Assembly (NCBI GenBank): GCA_036562635.1
Contig: DATCJU010000089.1
Span: forward strand, 1 to 34,657
From: DATCJU01 sp036562635
GTDB taxonomy: Bacteria > Actinomycetota > Actinomycetes > Mycobacteriales > Pseudonocardiaceae
Direction of reading: 5' to 3'
DNA: 34,657 bases
Shown: one piece after another, positions 7,762 through 15,511 of the stretch
Layout of the letters: each line of letters starts with the position of its first letter
Numbering within the stretch: position 1 is the stretch's first letter
Notes under the pieces: generated by a model
Database searches by the model: none
Told to the model about the DNA's origin: nothing
Seen by the model: only the letters and a program-made list of their open reading frames with translations
Position numbers and translations under genes: made by a program

Positions 7762-8697
7762 GTGCAGACCTTCCTGCCCGACGCCGACTTCACGGCCGCC
7801 GCGGCGGCACTGGACTCCCGGCGGCTGGGCAAGCAGCGCGCCGAGACCCTGCAGGTCCTGCGGGCCCTGGTGTGGCCGCGCTACGGCTGGAAGAACCATC
7901 CGGCGGTGGCGATGTGGCGCGGGTTCACCCGGGCGCTGGTCTGCTACGGGGCGGCGGTCTGCCGGGAGTGGACGGCCCGGGGGTACACCGATGCCACCCT
8001 GCCCTCGCTGCTGCTGTTCACCGGTGGGTCGGTACCGGGGCAGGCCGAGCTGGCCGAGCAGGGCCTGCTGCCGCCCTGGCTGGGTGATCCCGCACTGCAC
8101 CTGGCCCACCGGTCGGCCCTGGTGCGCAAGGAGCCGGAGCACTACCGGCCGCTCTTCCCCGAGGTACCTGACGACCTGCCGATGTTCTGGCCACGCCCGG
8201 TGTTCCCGCGCTGGCCGCTGCGGCGAGGCGGCCGGGAGCCGCTGGAACCTGGCGAGGCCGCCGTGCTGCTGGGCAGCGGTGAGGCGAGCGCGGCCCAGCA
8301 CGAGGTGGTGCGGACCCTGCGAGCCGGACGGGACGCCGAGGTGCGGGGCGAGGAGGTGCCCCTGGCCGGGGTGCTGGCCGGGCTGTGCACCCCGGGACGT
8401 ACGTGGTGGCTGGTCCCCGGGCCGCGCCCGGTGCTCGGTGTTCCCCCGCCCGTCCCGTCACCGGAGCCGGTGGTGTGCCCGCCGCCCCGTCCGTCCGTGA
8501 CCCGACAGCCGGGACCGGAGGAACTGGCCGCCCAGGAGGCGGAGTGGCGGCACGAGCCCGAGTTCCTGTTCCACCGGGTGCCGCCCGGTACCAGGCCACC
8601 GGATCCGCCCACGGGGATCGGGCTGGTCGTGGTGGAGGGGGCCTCCCTGCCCCGCCCCCGGGTGGGTGTTCCGGTGCTGCGGCTGTTGGCCGGCTGA
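7762..8697 (+). CDS. MSMEG_6728-type protein, possibly related to pyrimidine-dimer glycosylases
   Basis: 311 residues. The N-terminal half carries the conserved block VQTFLPDADF, LDSRRLGKQRAETLQVLRAL, YGWKNHPAVAMWRGF and CREWTARGY, which I recognise from the actinobacterial MSMEG_6728 family. That block (Arg-Leu-Gly-Lys-Gln, then Tyr and Asn-His-Pro) resembles the small pyrimidine-dimer DNA glycosylase fold, so a role in DNA repair is possible but unproven. Residues beyond about 170 are proline- and arginine-rich and look poorly structured, ending with a short hydrophobic strand. GTG 7762 was chosen because relatives begin Met/Val-Gln-Thr-Phe-Leu-Pro; the open frame runs upstream to 7666 but that part does not look coding. 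The Shine-Dalgarno sequence is weak. Confidence 0.75.
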   Translation: MQTFLPDADFTAAAAALDSRRLGKQRAETLQVLRALVWPRYGWKNHPAVAMWRGFTRALVCYGAAVCREWTARGYTDATLPSLLLFTGGSVPGQAELAEQGLLPPWLGDPALHLAHRSALVRKEPEHYRPLFPEVPDDLPMFWPRPVFPRWPLRRGGREPLEPGEAAVLLGSGEASAAQHEVVRTLRAGRDAEVRGEEVPLAGVLAGLCTPGRTWWLVPGPRPVLGVPPPVPSPEPVVCPPPRPSVTRQPGPEELAAQEAEWRHEPEFLFHRVPPGTRPPDPPTGIGLVVVEGASLPRPRVGVPVLRLLAG

Positions 8698-8752
8698 CCC
8701 GGCTCCCGCGGGTCTCGACACGGCATCGACCAATTTTTTCACTCAGAACTGA

Positions 8753-8813
8753 AATAATCGGGCCGATGAAGGCAACTGGGCGGACGAGGACGCCGCACCC
8801 GTTGCCCCCGTGA
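8753..8813 (+). other. Candidate tiny leaderless ORF behind a -10-like box
   Basis: In a very AT-rich stretch for this genome (8732-8758) the hexamer AATAAT (8753-8758, five of six matches to TATAAT) stands seven bases before ATG 8766. From there a 15-codon frame (MKATGRTRTPHPLPP) ends at TGA 8811-8813, and the strong hairpin 8832-8873 follows. Spacing fits a leaderless mRNA. No -35 box is evident and the peptide resembles nothing I know. It may equally be a short RNA or chance. Confidence 0.25.
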
Positions 8814-8831
8814 ACGGCAGCCCGAAACCGA

Positions 8832-8873
8832 CGAGGGGCCCGCCGCACCGGCTCCGGTGCGGCGGGCCCCTCG
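8832..8873. terminator. Very strong bidirectional terminator hairpin
   Basis: Perfect 20-base inverted repeat: CGAGGGGCCCGCCGCACCGG at 8832-8851 and its exact reverse complement at 8854-8873, with only two bases between, so a four-base loop closes on 19 pairs. It lies 13 bases past the gltD stop (minus strand) and is also the first hairpin downstream of the convergent plus-strand gene. Confidence 0.8.
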
Positions 8874-8886
8874 CGGAGGTGAGTGC

Positions 8887-10392
8887 TCAGCGCACGGACA
8901 ACGGCAACGCCGTCGGGTGCACCGGAGCAGGCAGCTGGGAAGACCCGGTCAGGTAGGTGTCCACCGCATGGGCCACCGAACGGCCCTCGGCGATCGCCCA
9001 GACCACCAGCGAGGCACCGCGATGGGCGTCCCCGCAGACGAACACCCCGGGCGCGTCGGTCTGCCAGTCCGGGCCGCAGCCGATGGTGCCGCGTGGCGTG
9101 AGGGAGACGCCCAGGCCGTCCAGCAGCGGCATGTGCTCCACCCCCTCGAACCCGATGGCCAGCAGGGCCAGGTCGCACGGCAGCTCCTCGACCTCGTCCG
9201 AGACCGGGATGACCTGCCGGCGTCCCTCGGCGTCCCGCTCCACCCGCACCCGCCGCAGGTGGATGGCCCGCACGTGCCCGCTCTCGTCGCCGACGAAGCG
9301 CTCCACCGCGACGGCGAACCTCCGCTCGCCGCCCTCCTCGTGCGCCGGGTAGGTGCGCAGGACCCACGGCCAGACCGGCCACGGGCTGATCTCGTCGTTC
9401 CGGGTGCTCGGCGGCTCGGGGTACCGGTCGAGCTGGACCACACTGGCCGCCCCCTGCCGGTGCGCGGTGCCCAGGCAGTCCGCCCCGGTGTCACCACCAC
9501 CGATGATCACCACGTGCTTCCCGGCCGCGTCGATCGGGCTGGGCCCGTCGCCCTCGCAGTACCGGTTGGCCGGCACCAGGTGCTCCATGGCCAGGTGGAT
9601 GCCCTTCAGCTCCCGGCCCGGGACGGTGCGGTCGTCCCGCCCCCGCAGTGCACCCACCGCCAGCACCACGGCGTCGAAACCGGCTCGCAGCTCCTCGACG
9701 GTGAGGTCGACCCCGACCTCGCACTTGGTGACGAACCGGGTGCCCTCGGCCCGCATCTGGGTCAGCCGCCGGTCCAGGACCGCCTTCTCCATCTTGAACT
9801 CGGGGATGCCGTAGCGGAGCAGACCGCCCAGCCGGTCCTCCCGCTCGAACACCGTCACCTCGTGACCAGCCCGGGTGAGCTGCTGGGCCGCGGCGAGACC
9901 GGCCGGGCCGGAACCGACCACGGCCACCCGCCGGCCGGAGGACACCGCCGCCGGCCGCGGCCGCACCATGCCGTTCTCCCAGGCCACGTCGGCGATGGTC
10001 TGCTCGACCCGCTTGATGGTCACCGACCCGCCGGACAGCGGGTTGATGGCCAGCACACACGCGGCCTCGCACGGCGCCGGACACAACCGCCCGGTGAACT
10101 CCGGGAAGTTGTTGGTGGCGTGCAGCCGCTCGCTGGCCTGCTCCCAGTGACCCCGCCGGACCAGGTCGTTCCACTCGGGGATGAGATTGCCCAGCGGACA
10201 CCCGGCACTGCCCGAGTGACAGAACGGGATACCGCAGTCCATACACCGACTGGCCTGGGTGCGCACCTGCTCGTCGCGCTCGGCCGGGTCGAGGTCGGCG
10301 TAGACCTCACGCCAGTCCTGCACCCGCTCGTCGACCGGCCGCTTCGGCAGCTCACGGCGAGGGTGCTTGAGGAAACCGTACGGGTCAGCCAC
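8887..10392 (-). CDS. gltD: Glutamate synthase (NADPH) small subunit
   Basis: 501 residues. This subunit takes electrons from NADPH through FAD and two iron-sulphur clusters and passes them to GltB for glutamate formation from glutamine and 2-oxoglutarate. The N-terminal ferredoxin-like domain shows two cysteine clusters (MDCGIPFCHSGSAGCPLG and LCPAPCEAAC). The FAD-binding motif is VAVVGSGPAGLAAAQQL, the NADPH-binding motif VVIIGGGDTGADCLGTA, and the end GVFVCGDAHRGASLVVWAIAEG closes the FAD site. GTG 10392 (VADPYGFLKHPRRELPKRP) is the family start; it overlaps the gltB stop by eight bases (GTGGCTGA), so translation is coupled to gltB. An open frame extends upstream to 10464 inside gltB and is not used. 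Confidence 0.95.
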   Translation of the reverse strand: MADPYGFLKHPRRELPKRPVDERVQDWREVYADLDPAERDEQVRTQASRCMDCGIPFCHSGSAGCPLGNLIPEWNDLVRRGHWEQASERLHATNNFPEFTGRLCPAPCEAACVLAINPLSGGSVTIKRVEQTIADVAWENGMVRPRPAAVSSGRRVAVVGSGPAGLAAAQQLTRAGHEVTVFEREDRLGGLLRYGIPEFKMEKAVLDRRLTQMRAEGTRFVTKCEVGVDLTVEELRAGFDAVVLAVGALRGRDDRTVPGRELKGIHLAMEHLVPANRYCEGDGPSPIDAAGKHVVIIGGGDTGADCLGTAHRQGAASVVQLDRYPEPPSTRNDEISPWPVWPWVLRTYPAHEEGGERRFAVAVERFVGDESGHVRAIHLRRVRVERDAEGRRQVIPVSDEVEELPCDLALLAIGFEGVEHMPLLDGLGVSLTPRGTIGCGPDWQTDAPGVFVCGDAHRGASLVVWAIAEGRSVAHAVDTYLTGSSQLPAPVHPTALPLSVR

Positions 10393-13300
10393 GGGACGCC
10401 TCCATGATCGCCTCGTCCTCGTCGCGGCCCTCGGCGCGAGCCCGCCGCACCGCCTCCAGGACACGTCGATAGTCGCGGGGCATGATCTTGGTGAAGGCCG
10501 CGGAACGTCGGCCCCAGTCGGCCAGCAGCGAGGCCGCCACCGGCGATCCGGTGTACTCGTGGTGCCGGCGCACCACCTCGTGCAGCCACTCCAGGTCCTC
10601 GCCGTCCAGCGGCATCAGGTCCACCATCTCGGTGTTCACCCGGCCGGGGTAGAGGTTGAGCACGTAGGCGATTCCGCCCGACATACCGGCCGCGACGTTG
10701 CGCCCGGTCGGACCGAGCACCACCGCCCGACCACCGGTCATGTACTCGAACGCGTGGTCACCGACGCCCTCGGCGACGGCCACCGCACCCGAGTTGCGCA
10801 CGCAGAACCGCTCACCGACCCGCCCCCGCAGGAAGATCTCCCCACCGGTGGCGCCGTAGCCGATGACGTTACCGGCGATGACCTGCTCCTCGGCCGCGAA
10901 CGGGGCCTCCGGGTGCGGACGCACGATGATCCGGCCACCGGACAGACCCTTGCCCACGTAGTCGTTGGCGTCACCCACCAGGTCCAGGGTGATGCCCCGC
11001 GGCAGGAACGCACCCAGCGACTGGCCGGCCGAGCCGGTCAGCGTGACGTGGATGGTGTCGTCGGGCAGCCCGGCCCCGCCGTAGCGGCGGGTGACCTCGT
11101 AGCCCAGCAGGGTGCCGACGGTGCGGTTGACATTGCGCACCGGCAGCTCCAGGCGCACCGGGCGTGCGTCCTCCAGAGCCGCGTCGGCCAGCTGGATCAG
11201 GGTGTGGTCCAGCGCGTGCTCCAGCCCGTGGTCCTGCTCGCGGACCTTCCGGCGGGCCGTGCCGTAGCTGGTCTCGGGCACCTGGAACACCGGAGTCAGG
11301 TCCAGACCCCGTGCCTTCCAGTGCTCCACCGCCTCGTCGGTGTCCAGCAGGTCGGCGTGCCCGATGGCCTCGTCCAGGGAGCGGAAGCCCAACGCCGCCA
11401 GGTACTCGCGGACCTCCTCGGCGACGAAGTAGAAGAAGTTCTCCACGAACTCCGGCCGCCCGGTGAACCGCTTGCGCAGCTCCGGGTTCTGCGTCGCCAC
11501 CCCCACCGGACAGGTGTCCAGGTGACAGACCCGCATCATCACGCACCCGGCGACGATGAGCGGCGCGGTGGCGAACCCGTACTCCTCGGCACCCAGCAGC
11601 GCGGCGATCACCACGTCACGGCCGGTGCGCATCCCGCCGTCCACCTGCACGGTGATCCGGTCGCGCAGCCCGTTGAGCAGCAGCGTCTGCTGGGTCTCGG
11701 CCAGGCCGACCTCCCACGGCGTGCCGGCGTGCTTGAGCGAGGTCAGCGGGGACGCGCCGGTGCCACCGTCGTGCCCGGAGATCAGCACCACGTCGGCGTG
11801 CGCCTTGGCCACCCCGGCCGCGACCGTGCCCACCCCCACCTCGCTGACCAGCTTGACGTGGATCCGTGCCGTGGGGTTGGCGTTCTTCAGGTCGTGGATG
11901 AGCTGGGCCAGGTCCTCGATGGAGTAGATGTCGTGGTGCGGCGGCGGTGAGATCAGCGAGACGCCGGGCGTGGAGTGCCGGGTACGGGCGATCCACGGGT
12001 ACACCTTGTAGCCGGGAAGCTGCCCGCCCTCCCCGGGCTTGGCGCCCTGGGCCATCTTGATCTGGATGTCCGTGGCGTTGACCAGGTACTCGCTGGTCAC
12101 GCCGAACCGTCCGGAGGCCACCTGCTTGACCGCGCTGCGCCGCTCCGGGTCGTAGAGCCGCTCGGGGTCCTCGCCGCCCTCACCGCTGTTGGACCGGCCG
12201 CCGATGCGGTTCATGGCGATGGCCAGCGTCTCGTGTGCCTCCTGGGACAGCGAGCCGTAGGACATCGCGCCGGTGTTGAACCGCTTGACGATGGAGCTGG
12301 CCGGTTCGACCTCCTCCAGCGGCACCGGTGGGCGGACCCCCTCCCGGAACCGGAACAGCCCGCGCAGCGTCCCGCCCTTGCGGGCCAGCCGGTCGCACTC
12401 GGCGGTGTAGCGCCGGTACACCTCGTTCTGTCGGGTGCGGGTGGCGTGCTGCAGCAGGAACACCGTCTCCGGGTTGAACAGGTGCAGCTCGCCCTCGCGG
12501 CGGTAGGCGTACTCGCCGCCGATCTCCAGGCGCCGGTGCTCCCGCTCGGTGGGGTTGTCCGGGTAGGCGCGGCGGTGCCGGGCGGCCACCTCGGCGGCCA
12601 GCACGTCCAGGCCGACCCCGCCCAGCTTGGAGGGGGTGCCGCTGAAGTACTCGTCCACCACGTCCTGGGACAGGCCGACGGCCTCGAAGACCTGGGCGGC
12701 GGTGTAGGCGCCGACGGTGGAGATGCCCATCTTGGACATCACCTTCAGCACGCCCTTGACCAGCGCCTTGACGTAGTTGTGGATGGCCTGCTGCGGATCG
12801 ATGCCGGTGACGAGCCCCTGGTTGATCAGGTCCTCGATGCTCTCGAAGGCCAGGTAGGGGTTGACCGCGGCGGCACCGTAGCCGAGCAGCAGGGCGATGT
12901 GGTGCACCTCGCGGGCGTCACCGGACTCCACGACCAGGGCGACCTTCAGCCGGTCCTTGGTGCGCACCAGGTGGTGGTGCACCGCGGACACCAGCAGCAG
13001 CGACGGGATCGGCGCCATGCGGTGGTCGGAGTCCCGGTCCGAGAGCACCAGGATGCGTGTCCCCCGCGCGATGGCCTCCGACGCCTCGCGGCGCACCCGC
13101 TGGATGGCGTTGGCCAGGGCCAGCCCGCCACCGTCGACCTCGAACAGGCCGGACAGCACGGTGCAGTTGAACCCCGGCAGGTCACCGTCCTCGTTGATGT
13201 GGATGAGCTTGGCCAGCTCGTCGTTGTCGAGCACCGGGTAGGGCAGCTCGATGTGCCGGCAGGAGGCCGGGCCGGGTTCGAGCAGGTTCTGCTCCGGGCC

Positions 13301-14962
13301 CATGACGCGGGACACCGAGGTGACGATCTCCTCGCGGATGGCGTCCAACGGTGGGTTGGTCACCTGCGCGAAGTTCTGCTTGAAGTAGTCGTAGAGCAGC
13401 CGGGGCCGTTGGGACAGCGCCGCGACCGGGGTGTCCGAGCCCATCGACCCGATCGGCTCGACACCGGAGGTGGCCATGGGGGTGAGCAGAACCCGCAGCT
13501 CCTCCTCGGTGTAGCCGAAGGTGAGCTGACGCCGCACCACGGACTCGTGGCTCTGCACCACGTGCTCACGGGCGGGCAGGTCGGCCAGGCGGATCAGCCC
13601 GGCGTGCAGCCACTCCTCGTAGGGCAGCTCACGGGCCAGCTCCGACTTGATCTCCTCGTCGTCGACGATCCGCCCCGCGGCGGTGTCGACCAGGAACATC
13701 CGGCCGGGCTGCAGCCGCCCCTTGGCCACGACGTTCTTCGGGTCCACGTCCAGCACGCCGGTCTCGCTCGCCAGCACCACCCGGTCGTCGGCGGTCCGCC
13801 ACCAGCGGGCGGGGCGCAGCCCGTTGCGGTCGAGCACGGCACCGACCAGGGTGCCGTCGGTGAAGGTGACACAGGCCGGTCCGTCCCACGGCTCCATCAG
13901 GCTGGCGTGGAACTGGTAGAACGCGCGCCGCTTCGGGTCCATCTCGGCGTGGTTCTCCCACGCCTCGGGGATCATCATCAGTACCGCGTGCGGCAGGCTG
14001 CGTCCCCCCAGGTGCAGCAGCTCCAGGACCTCGTCGAAGGACGCCGTGTCCGACCCCTCGGGATCGCAGATGGGGAACAGCCGCTCGAGGTCACCGGGGA
14101 TGAGCTTGCTGGCCAGCAACGCCTCCCGGGCCCGCATGCGGTTGCGGTTGCCGCGGATGGTGTTGATCTCGCCGTTGTGCGCGACGTACCGGAACGGGTG
14201 GGCCAGCGGCCAGGACGGGAAGGTGTTGGTGGAGAACCGGCTGTGCACCAGGGCGATGGCGCTGGACAGCCGCTCGTCGCGCAGGTCGTCGAAGAAGACG
14301 GGCAGCTGCGAGGTGGTGAGCATGCCCTTGTAGACCAGGGTGCGGGACGACAGCGACGGGAAGTAGACCCCGCACCCGGCGGTCACGCTCTCCCGCTCGG
14401 CCCGCTTGCGCAGGCAGAACGCCAGCCGGTCCAGGTCGATACCGGCGGGTTCCTCCCCGTTCTCGCCGGGCTGCCCGGCGACGAACAGCATGGCGAAGTG
14501 CGGCATGCAGGACCGGGCGGTGGGTCCGACCCCGGCCCGGTCGGGGTCGACCGGGACCTCGCGCCAGCCCAGCACGCGCAGCGACTCCTCGGCGGCGATC
14601 CGCTCGACGAGCTGTCGGGCCGCGGCGCGCTCGGCCTCGTCGACGGGCAGGAAGGCGATGCCCGCGGCGTAGCGATGCCTGCCGTCCTCGGTCGGCTCGG
14701 GCAGTGCGATACCCAGCGCAGCGGCCTCACCGCGCAGCAGCTCGTCCGGGAGCTGCACCAGGATGCCCGCACCGTCACCGCTGGTCGGCTCGGCGCCCGC
14801 CGCACCGCGGTGCTCCAGGTTGGCCAGCGCGGTGAGGGCATCCACGACGATCCCGTGGGAGCGACGGCCCCGGATGTCGGCAACCATTGCCACACCACAC
14901 GCGTCCCGCTCCGCGCTCGGGTCGTACAACCCGGTCGGTCCGGGGATGGCGGAGAAGATCAC
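10385..14962 (-). CDS. gltB: Glutamate synthase (NADPH) large subunit
   Basis: 1525 residues, usual length. The class II glutamine amidotransferase domain opens with ERDACGVAMVADIRG; Cys22 should become the N-terminal nucleophile after removal of a 21-residue propeptide. The central domain, the FMN-binding synthase barrel (IKMAQGAKPGEGGQLPG, then LISGHDGGTGASPLTSLKHAG) and the 3Fe-4S site CVMMRVCHLDTC follow in order, and the C-terminal beta-helix repeat domain (GDANDYVGKGLSGGRI and GATGGEIFLRGRVGERF) ends the protein. GTG 14962 was chosen because GAAGGAGG lies eight bases upstream; the longer frame from 14989 would put the start before that site. It makes glutamate with GltD, central to nitrogen assimilation. 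Confidence 0.95.
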   Translation of the reverse strand: MIFSAIPGPTGLYDPSAERDACGVAMVADIRGRRSHGIVVDALTALANLEHRGAAGAEPTSGDGAGILVQLPDELLRGEAAALGIALPEPTEDGRHRYAAGIAFLPVDEAERAAARQLVERIAAEESLRVLGWREVPVDPDRAGVGPTARSCMPHFAMLFVAGQPGENGEEPAGIDLDRLAFCLRKRAERESVTAGCGVYFPSLSSRTLVYKGMLTTSQLPVFFDDLRDERLSSAIALVHSRFSTNTFPSWPLAHPFRYVAHNGEINTIRGNRNRMRAREALLASKLIPGDLERLFPICDPEGSDTASFDEVLELLHLGGRSLPHAVLMMIPEAWENHAEMDPKRRAFYQFHASLMEPWDGPACVTFTDGTLVGAVLDRNGLRPARWWRTADDRVVLASETGVLDVDPKNVVAKGRLQPGRMFLVDTAAGRIVDDEEIKSELARELPYEEWLHAGLIRLADLPAREHVVQSHESVVRRQLTFGYTEEELRVLLTPMATSGVEPIGSMGSDTPVAALSQRPRLLYDYFKQNFAQVTNPPLDAIREEIVTSVSRVMGPEQNLLEPGPASCRHIELPYPVLDNDELAKLIHINEDGDLPGFNCTVLSGLFEVDGGGLALANAIQRVRREASEAIARGTRILVLSDRDSDHRMAPIPSLLLVSAVHHHLVRTKDRLKVALVVESGDAREVHHIALLLGYGAAAVNPYLAFESIEDLINQGLVTGIDPQQAIHNYVKALVKGVLKVMSKMGISTVGAYTAAQVFEAVGLSQDVVDEYFSGTPSKLGGVGLDVLAAEVAARHRRAYPDNPTEREHRRLEIGGEYAYRREGELHLFNPETVFLLQHATRTRQNEVYRRYTAECDRLARKGGTLRGLFRFREGVRPPVPLEEVEPASSIVKRFNTGAMSYGSLSQEAHETLAIAMNRIGGRSNSGEGGEDPERLYDPERRSAVKQVASGRFGVTSEYLVNATDIQIKMAQGAKPGEGGQLPGYKVYPWIARTRHSTPGVSLISPPPHHDIYSIEDLAQLIHDLKNANPTARIHVKLVSEVGVGTVAAGVAKAHADVVLISGHDGGTGASPLTSLKHAGTPWEVGLAETQQTLLLNGLRDRITVQVDGGMRTGRDVVIAALLGAEEYGFATAPLIVAGCVMMRVCHLDTCPVGVATQNPELRKRFTGRPEFVENFFYFVAEEVREYLAALGFRSLDEAIGHADLLDTDEAVEHWKARGLDLTPVFQVPETSYGTARRKVREQDHGLEHALDHTLIQLADAALEDARPVRLELPVRNVNRTVGTLLGYEVTRRYGGAGLPDDTIHVTLTGSAGQSLGAFLPRGITLDLVGDANDYVGKGLSGGRIIVRPHPEAPFAAEEQVIAGNVIGYGATGGEIFLRGRVGERFCVRNSGAVAVAEGVGDHAFEYMTGGRAVVLGPTGRNVAAGMSGGIAYVLNLYPGRVNTEMVDLMPLDGEDLEWLHEVVRRHHEYTGSPVAASLLADWGRRSAAFTKIMPRDYRRVLEAVRRARAEGRDEDEAIMEASRG

Positions 14963-15276
14963 TACGCAGACCTCCTTCGTCGTCCTCACGCTCGCGCTGG
15001 AGCACGGGGAAGAGGGAAGACGGGACGACTTTGGCCCGCTGAAGAAAGCGCCCGCGGCTCGCGACTCTGCGACGGCGCGGGCGTTACACGCACCTTTAAC
15101 AAGGCGTACTCGCGACTTTAACAGGAGGAATAACCGCCGACACCCCCTCTCGGGTGATCTTTGTCATGCGCGGTAACGATTTCAGTGATTCAGGCGACAA
15201 CAGGCCACGACGTCGCCCTGTCAGGGTTCCCCGCCGAGGCGAGGACGAGACAACCAGTTCTGCGCACGGTGCTGAT
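14963..15276. promoter_or_regulatory. Divergent promoter region gltB / cobalamin riboswitch
   Basis: It holds the gltB ribosome binding site and leader on the minus strand and should hold the promoter of the B12 importer on the plus strand. On the minus strand two copies of TGTTAAAG lie 22 bases apart (plus-strand CTTTAACA at 15094-15101 and 15116-15123), followed by GTGTAACG. This patch is AT-rich against its surroundings and is the best candidate for the gltBD promoter or operator. I could not fix -35/-10 boxes for the importer. A 76-codon frame from 15154 runs through the riboswitch and is not a gene. Confidence 0.55.
15094..15123 (-). repeat. Direct repeat TGTTAAAG upstream of gltB
   Basis: Two identical octamers read TGTTAAAG on the minus strand, with start-to-start distance 22 bases, two helical turns. 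Five-base groups at 11-base steps (GTTAA, GAGTA, GTTAA, GTGTA) recall the a/b half-site spacing of GlnR boxes, although the b-type half-sites match the consensus poorly. It may be a binding site for a nitrogen regulator; this is inference. Confidence 0.35.
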
Positions 15277-15407
15277 AACGTTGTGCCGCTGACCGTCAGG
15301 TCAGTGCGCTCGTGGCAGCGAAGTCCGGTGAGATTCCGGCGCTGTGCCGCAACTGTGATGGCCTCCCTCTCCCGGGAGTCCTAGCCAGGTCGCCTGCCAC
15401 CAGCGTT
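15277..15407 (+). ncRNA. Cobalamin (adenosylcobalamin-type) riboswitch aptamer
   Basis: The conserved core is plain: CCGGTGAGATTCCGGCGCTG around 15325-15344, then GCCGCAACTGTGATG (15346-15360), and the B12 box AGCCAGGTCGCCTGCC at 15383-15398. A closing P1 stem can be drawn between AACGTTG (15277-15283) and CAGCGTT (15401-15407), seven pairs with one G-U. In this class, binding of a cobalamin lowers expression of transport or synthesis genes. It sits about 100 bases ahead of the btuF-like gene on the same strand, so the whole importer operon should be repressed when B12 is plentiful. Motif match is very strong; outer limits are approximate. Confidence 0.95.
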
Positions 15408-15511
15408 GACACCGACCACTCCCGGTGCAGGGGTGAGGTGTCCCGGGCGTCGGACGCGTGTGCGGTCAGGCCGGGCGCCCACCCGGCACCGCCGAACCCG
15501 AGGACACCGAC
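15408..15511 (+). promoter_or_regulatory. Putative translational expression platform of the B12 riboswitch
   Basis: GGTGTCC at 15437-15443 is the exact complement of GGACACC at 15502-15508, which includes part of the GAGGA ribosome binding site of the btuF-like gene. The same GGTGTC can instead pair with GACACC at 15408-15413, directly after the P1 stem. The two pairings exclude each other, a simple switch between open and masked binding site. No T-run terminator is seen here. This folding is my inference. Confidence 0.45.

Noticed and set aside
11975..15121. Open frame of over 1000 codons on the plus strand, antisense to gltB
   Set aside because: It is the mirror of a strongly GC3-biased gene. 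The translation is low-complexity (His, Gln, Gly, Val, Leu-rich) with no domain, and gltB on the other strand is complete.
15151..15177. GTTAC-n6-TGACA on the minus strand as a GlnR box ahead of gltB
   Set aside because: Only the first half-site fits the consensus; the second matches one of five positions. The TGTTAAAG repeats closer to gltB are the better candidate.
15154..15384. 76-codon plus-strand frame before the importer genes
   Set aside because: It runs through the conserved riboswitch core, has poor codon use and no homology I recognise.
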